Virus record (IMG/VR): IMGVR_UViG_3300005264_000188
Span: 1 to 23,688 of that record
Origin: a virus
Length of the DNA stretch: 23,688 bases
Reading direction: 5' to 3' (one strand)
The notes beneath the pieces are model-generated. The model was given only the letters and a program-made list of their open reading frames with translations. It had not been told where the DNA came from and ran no database searches. Position 1 is the first letter of the stretch; every line of letters starts with the position of its first letter. Below are positions 22,015 through 23,688 of this stretch, in pieces. The translations under genes were made by a program, and so were the position numbers.

Positions 22015-22022
22015 TATTTATG
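22015..22022 (-). promoter_or_regulatory. Late-promoter-like element (CATAAATA) before the SPOUT-like gene
   Basis: CATAAATA on the minus strand at 22022-22015, one base off the T4 late element, 23 bp before the GTG at 21991. Confidence 0.5.
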
Positions 22023-22061
22023 AAATTATAAACGAGATGTAATAAAACGAAAGAATTATAA

Positions 22062-22394
22062 TTATTTTACATTAACTTTATCAGGCTCTATTTCTTCAAA
22101 ATCTTCTTTAATCTTAACTTCTATTGGAGTTTCTACTAATACCTTACCTGACCAAGCCTCAAAATAATTATTTTCAAGAAAAACCTCAACTTTAGATGAA
22201 TATTCGCCGGAATCAATATATTTTTTAAGCTCTGGAATATTTACTTCAACTGATCCATTATTATATGTTGCTTCAAACACATAACTAAAAGGTTTAGATT
22301 CTATTACATATCTAACATTAGGAACAGTCTTTGTACCTTCAACCTCTAAAGAAAACTTTAATTGCTTTGGTTTTGATGACGTTAATTTTATCAT
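22062..22394 (-). CDS. Small beta-rich virion-module protein, paralogue B
   Basis: 110 aa, GAGG about 8 bases before the ATG. It is a paralogue of the product of 13942-14304: MIKL start, FSLEVEGTKTVPNVRYVIES, FEATYNNGSVEVNIPELKK, VEVFLENNYFEAWSG, then a charged tail with many Glu/Lys/Val. Strand-rich, no signal peptide. First gene of the minus-strand module, under a perfect late element. Function not recognised; a head or core accessory protein is one possibility. Confidence 0.7.
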   Translation of the reverse strand: MIKLTSSKPKQLKFSLEVEGTKTVPNVRYVIESKPFSYVFEATYNNGSVEVNIPELKKYIDSGEYSSKVEVFLENNYFEAWSGKVLVETPIEVKIKEDFEEIEPDKVNVK

Positions 22395-22424
22395 ATTTAC
22401 CTCATTTATGTTAACACTTATATA

Positions 22425-22432
22425 TATTTATA
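22425..22432 (-). promoter_or_regulatory. T4 late promoter (TATAAATA) at the head of the structural module
   Basis: TATAAATA on the minus strand at 22432-22425, 30 bp upstream of ATG 22394. Imperfect pairing of 22424-22435 with 22386-22396 (start codon region) also exists, but the region is so AT-rich that this may be chance. Confidence 0.75.
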
Positions 22433-22564
22433 AAACAAAAATCCTTAACGTATATATGTTATTTATTAATCAAAAAATAACCTTTACTTCTTTTATAAAT
22501 AATAATTATATGATGTGCCCTAAAGAATTTTTTAAAAAAAGAAAAATACATTTATTCTTTTTTC

Positions 22565-22592
22565 TTGACATTTTTTCATTTTTTGCTATACT
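22565..22592 (+). promoter_or_regulatory. Sigma70 promoter with TGC extended -10
   Basis: TTGACA 22565-22570, TATACT 22587-22592, 16-bp spacer, TGC directly before the -10. The gap 22395-22634 otherwise holds only this and the divergent late promoter. Confidence 0.85.
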
Positions 22593-22640
22593 AGTATTTC
22601 AACAATCGTAAAACAACCTTAAACGGAGCAAAGAATGAAA
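22574..22640 (+). other. Inverted repeat pairing promoter spacer with start codon of the 63-aa gene
   Basis: TTTCATTTTTTGCT (22574-22587, promoter spacer) pairs along all 14 positions with AGCAAAGAATGAAA (22627-22640, containing ATG 22635), one pair being G-U. Read-through RNA would hide the start; RNA from this promoter would not. Confidence 0.8.
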
Positions 22641-22826
22641 CGTCAAGTTGGTGAAATATATAAAGAAGATTCTCCATTCGATTCAAGAAATCCGTGGAAA
22701 GTGAAATTCCCTAAAGGTACTGACGGGTTCTTTTATGTTCACGGATATCCTACCAAAACACAAGCAAAGCTTGGATCACAATTAGCAATATCAATACAAC
22801 GATCCTTGATTAAAAAAAGTTCTTGA
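22635..22826 (+). CDS. Hypothetical small protein (63 aa)
   Basis: CGGAG before ATG 22635. MKRQVGEIYKEDSPFDSRNP, then WKVKFPKGTDGFFYVHGYPTKTQAKLGSQLA. It looks like a small beta-rich fold with a C-terminal helix and a Lys-rich end. Its stop codon TGA lies inside the -35 box of the following promoter. Own sigma70 promoter suggests early expression. No family recognised. Confidence 0.7.
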   Translation: MKRQVGEIYKEDSPFDSRNPWKVKFPKGTDGFFYVHGYPTKTQAKLGSQLAISIQRSLIKKSS

Positions 22827-22830
22827 CAAA
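22810..22830 (+). repeat. Promoter-upstream repeat, copy 2
   Basis: Identical over 21 bp to 12729-12749, although here the segment is also coding (end of the 63-aa gene). Confidence 0.85.
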
Positions 22831-22851
22831 TTTTTCATAGATTAATATAAT
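22823..22851 (+). promoter_or_regulatory. Consensus sigma70 promoter for the small-gene pair
   Basis: TTGACA 22823-22828 and TATAAT 22846-22851, 17-bp spacer, perfect consensus. The -35 box overlaps the upstream TGA. Confidence 0.92.
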
Positions 22852-22912
22852 AAGGTTTTAACACATAACGAAAATATTGAAAATTATCAATTGGAGTCAA
22901 AATGAAATATTT
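22828..22912 (+). other. Inverted repeat pairing promoter spacer with start codon of the 57-aa gene
   Basis: AAATTTTTCAT (22828-22838) pairs at 10 of 11 positions with ATGAAATATTT (22902-22912), whose first three bases are the start codon. Confidence 0.5.
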
Positions 22913-23075
22913 ATTGACGTTTAAAACTGATGTTCTTGACCAAATTAAAGATGAAGTTTCAAGTAAAGAATTTCAGAAAATTAAAGATGTTATGGAACGG
23001 TTTCTTGAGTATGATGAATACGTTTATTTAGAAATTGACACTAAAGAAAAAACAGTAATTGTAGTTGAAAAATGA
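22902..23075 (+). CDS. Small acidic protein, first of an overlapping pair (57 aa)
   Basis: ATG 22902 with GGAG at 22893-22896. MKYLLTFKTDVLDQIKDEVS, then a helix FQKIKDVMERFLEYDEY and strands VYLEIDTKEKTVIVVEK. The stop overlaps the next ATG (ATGA). The size, acidity and stop-start coupling to a DUF4258-like protein resemble a small antidote or regulator gene paired with a toxin-fold gene, but no family is recognised. Confidence 0.7.
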   Translation: MKYLLTFKTDVLDQIKDEVSSKEFQKIKDVMERFLEYDEYVYLEIDTKEKTVIVVEK

Positions 23076-23305
23076 TTCCTCTTAAAAAAATCTTAAAATG
23101 TAAGTTAACTGAACATTGTGCAAAGAGAATGGAGCAAAGAAGAATTTCAGTTAATGATATTGAAGAAGTTCTTTTTGCGCCAGATAGTAAAGAAAAACAA
23201 CCTTGGAAAGATAGAGTCATTTTACAAAAAAAGATTAAAAGAGGATATGTTACTGTAATCTTAAATTCTTCAGAAAAAAGTTTAAAGACTTGTTGGGTTT
23301 GTTAA
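23072..23305 (+). CDS. DUF4258-like protein (RelE/BrnT-like fold candidate)
   Basis: 77 aa. The pattern LTEHCAKRMEQRRISVNDIEEVLFAP, then PWKDRVILQKKIKRGYVTVIL and SLKTCWV, is that of DUF4258: an H-x-x-x-R-x-x-x-R helix, D-I-E-x-V-L, then three to four strands. DUF4258 proteins are small, basic and related in shape to BrnT/RelE-type proteins; whether they are toxins is unproven. It overlaps the upstream 57-aa gene by four bases. Ends in WVC, slightly short of many homologues, so the last strand may be reduced. Confidence 0.7.
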   Translation: MIPLKKILKCKLTEHCAKRMEQRRISVNDIEEVLFAPDSKEKQPWKDRVILQKKIKRGYVTVILNSSEKSLKTCWVC

Positions 23306-23325
23306 ATAATTGAAAAAGAAATAAA

Positions 23326-23508
23326 ATGAAAACTTTTTTAATATTGTCATATGTAGATACTTCAACTATAGTACACGTAGTCAATGCAAAAAGTGAAGAT
23401 GAAGCATATCAAGTCGCTCTTAAAATGGGAGCACCTCTCGAATATTATGATATATTTAATACAAAACTTAAAGGATGTATATTTTGTGAAGACACTGTTT
23501 TAGTATAA
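23326..23508 (+). CDS. Hypothetical small protein (60 aa)
   Basis: MKTFLILSYVDTSTIVHVVN, then AKSEDEAYQVALKMGAPLEYYDIFNTKL. An alpha/beta pattern with one conserved-looking helix SEDEAYQVALKMG. The N-terminus resembles the targeting sequences at 628 and 6890 only in its first three residues and has no L/I-x-E cleavage motif. AAAGAAAT upstream is a weak ribosome binding site. Last protein gene before the tRNAs. No family recognised. Confidence 0.6.
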   Translation: MKTFLILSYVDTSTIVHVVNAKSEDEAYQVALKMGAPLEYYDIFNTKLKGCIFCEDTVLV

Positions 23509-23544
23509 AAGAAGTAAAATAACAGCATACGATTTTTTTATTTT

Positions 23545-23552
23545 TATAAATA
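23545..23552 (+). promoter_or_regulatory. T4-late-like element (TATAAATA) before the tRNA genes
   Basis: Exact TATAAATA, 31 bp before tRNA-Glu. Phage tRNAs are more often early-expressed, so the match may be chance in this AT-rich gap (23509-23582). Confidence 0.4.
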
Positions 23553-23582
23553 ATATAATATAACATAACAAAAAGTTTAAAT

Positions 23583-23660
23583 GCTCCTGTCGTCTACGGT
23601 AGGTTAGGATCTATCCCTTTCAAGGATAAGAAGGCGGTTCGACCCCGCTCAGGAGTACCA
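23583..23660 (+). tRNA. tRNA-Glu (anticodon TTC), CCA encoded
   Basis: Acceptor GCTCCTG pairs with CAGGAGT (one G-U at the end). The D region TCGTCTACGG...AGGA is typical of tRNA-Glu. Anticodon stem TATCC/GGATA encloses the loop CTTTCAA, anticodon TTC. T arm GGCGG-TTCGACC-CCGCT. Discriminator A is followed by an encoded CCA. Confidence 0.95.
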
Positions 23661-23667
23661 AATAAAC

Positions 23668-23688
23668 ACCGGCGTAGCTTAACTGGCT
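23668..23688 (+). tRNA. Start of a second tRNA (cut by window end)
   Basis: ACCGGCG followed by TAGCTTAACTGGCT has the form of an acceptor strand plus T8-A9 and a D arm (GCTTAACTGG). It begins seven bases after the CCA of tRNA-Glu. Identity cannot be read because the anticodon is outside the window. Confidence 0.8.

Noticed and set aside
22386-22435. Start-hiding repeat for the first minus-strand late gene
   Set aside because: Pairing of 22424-22435 with 22386-22396 is interrupted and made only of A-U pairs, so it cannot be told from chance in this region.
22408-22611. 67-aa open frame on the + strand
   Set aside because: Starts inside the divergent late promoter, has no ribosome binding site, contains the sigma70 promoter elements of the next gene, and its composition is that of AT-rich non-coding DNA.

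Overview
The window is an AT-rich stretch of a large tailed phage of the T4-like (myovirus) supergroup. A block in the T4 order carries the replisome: sliding clamp (gene 45), clamp loader large subunit (44), a probable clamp loader small subunit (62) and a family B DNA polymerase (43). Other signs are T4-style late promoters (TATAAATA / TAATAAATA), N-termini resembling T4 capsid-targeting sequences, a homing endonuclease placed between 45 and 44, and the start of a tRNA cluster. The host cannot be named. The vegetative promoters are textbook sigma70 (TTGACA, 16-17 bp, TATAAT/TATACT), which argues against Bacteroidetes or Campylobacter.

Layout. 1-1989 (+): the acidic end of a cut-off gene, a kinase-like protein with a capsid-targeting-like N-terminus, and two basic hypothetical proteins. 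2005-7940 (+): a DUF1599-like protein, clamp, HNH homing endonuclease, clamp loader subunits, small unknowns, dUTPase, a small late protein with a second capsid-targeting-like N-terminus, a RuvC-like resolvase and a SLOG/DUF2493 protein. 8077-11828 (+): Hsp20, two small unknowns, and a DNA polymerase broken into a 129-aa N-terminal piece and a 773-aa main piece; the break lies in what looks like the start of an intein. 11884-13947 (+): a virion-like protein with an internal repeat, a DUF932 protein and a 35-aa membrane peptide. 13942-22394 (-): a convergent late structural module with three large beta-rich fibre/spike-like proteins, small companions and a SPOUT-methyltransferase-like protein; two paralogous small proteins sit at its two ends. 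22635-23688 (+): small early-type genes, including an overlapping pair ending in a DUF4258-like protein, then tRNA-Glu and the start of a second tRNA.

Most unusual signal. Almost every internal promoter I can see on the + strand lies inside an inverted repeat. The left arm lies in or upstream of the promoter, and the right arm covers the ribosome binding site or start codon of the gene it drives. Read-through RNA would then fold and hide the start, while RNA begun at the local promoter lacks the left arm and is free. T4 does this for a few late genes (e, soc) and homing endonucleases (I-TevI, mobE). Here it appears at two late promoters and also, with varying strength, at five sigma70 promoters, so it may be a genome-wide rule that makes each gene answer only to its own promoter. 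The second standout is the fractured polymerase with an intein-like scar at the Exo I motif. The third is a possible injected kinase-like protein.
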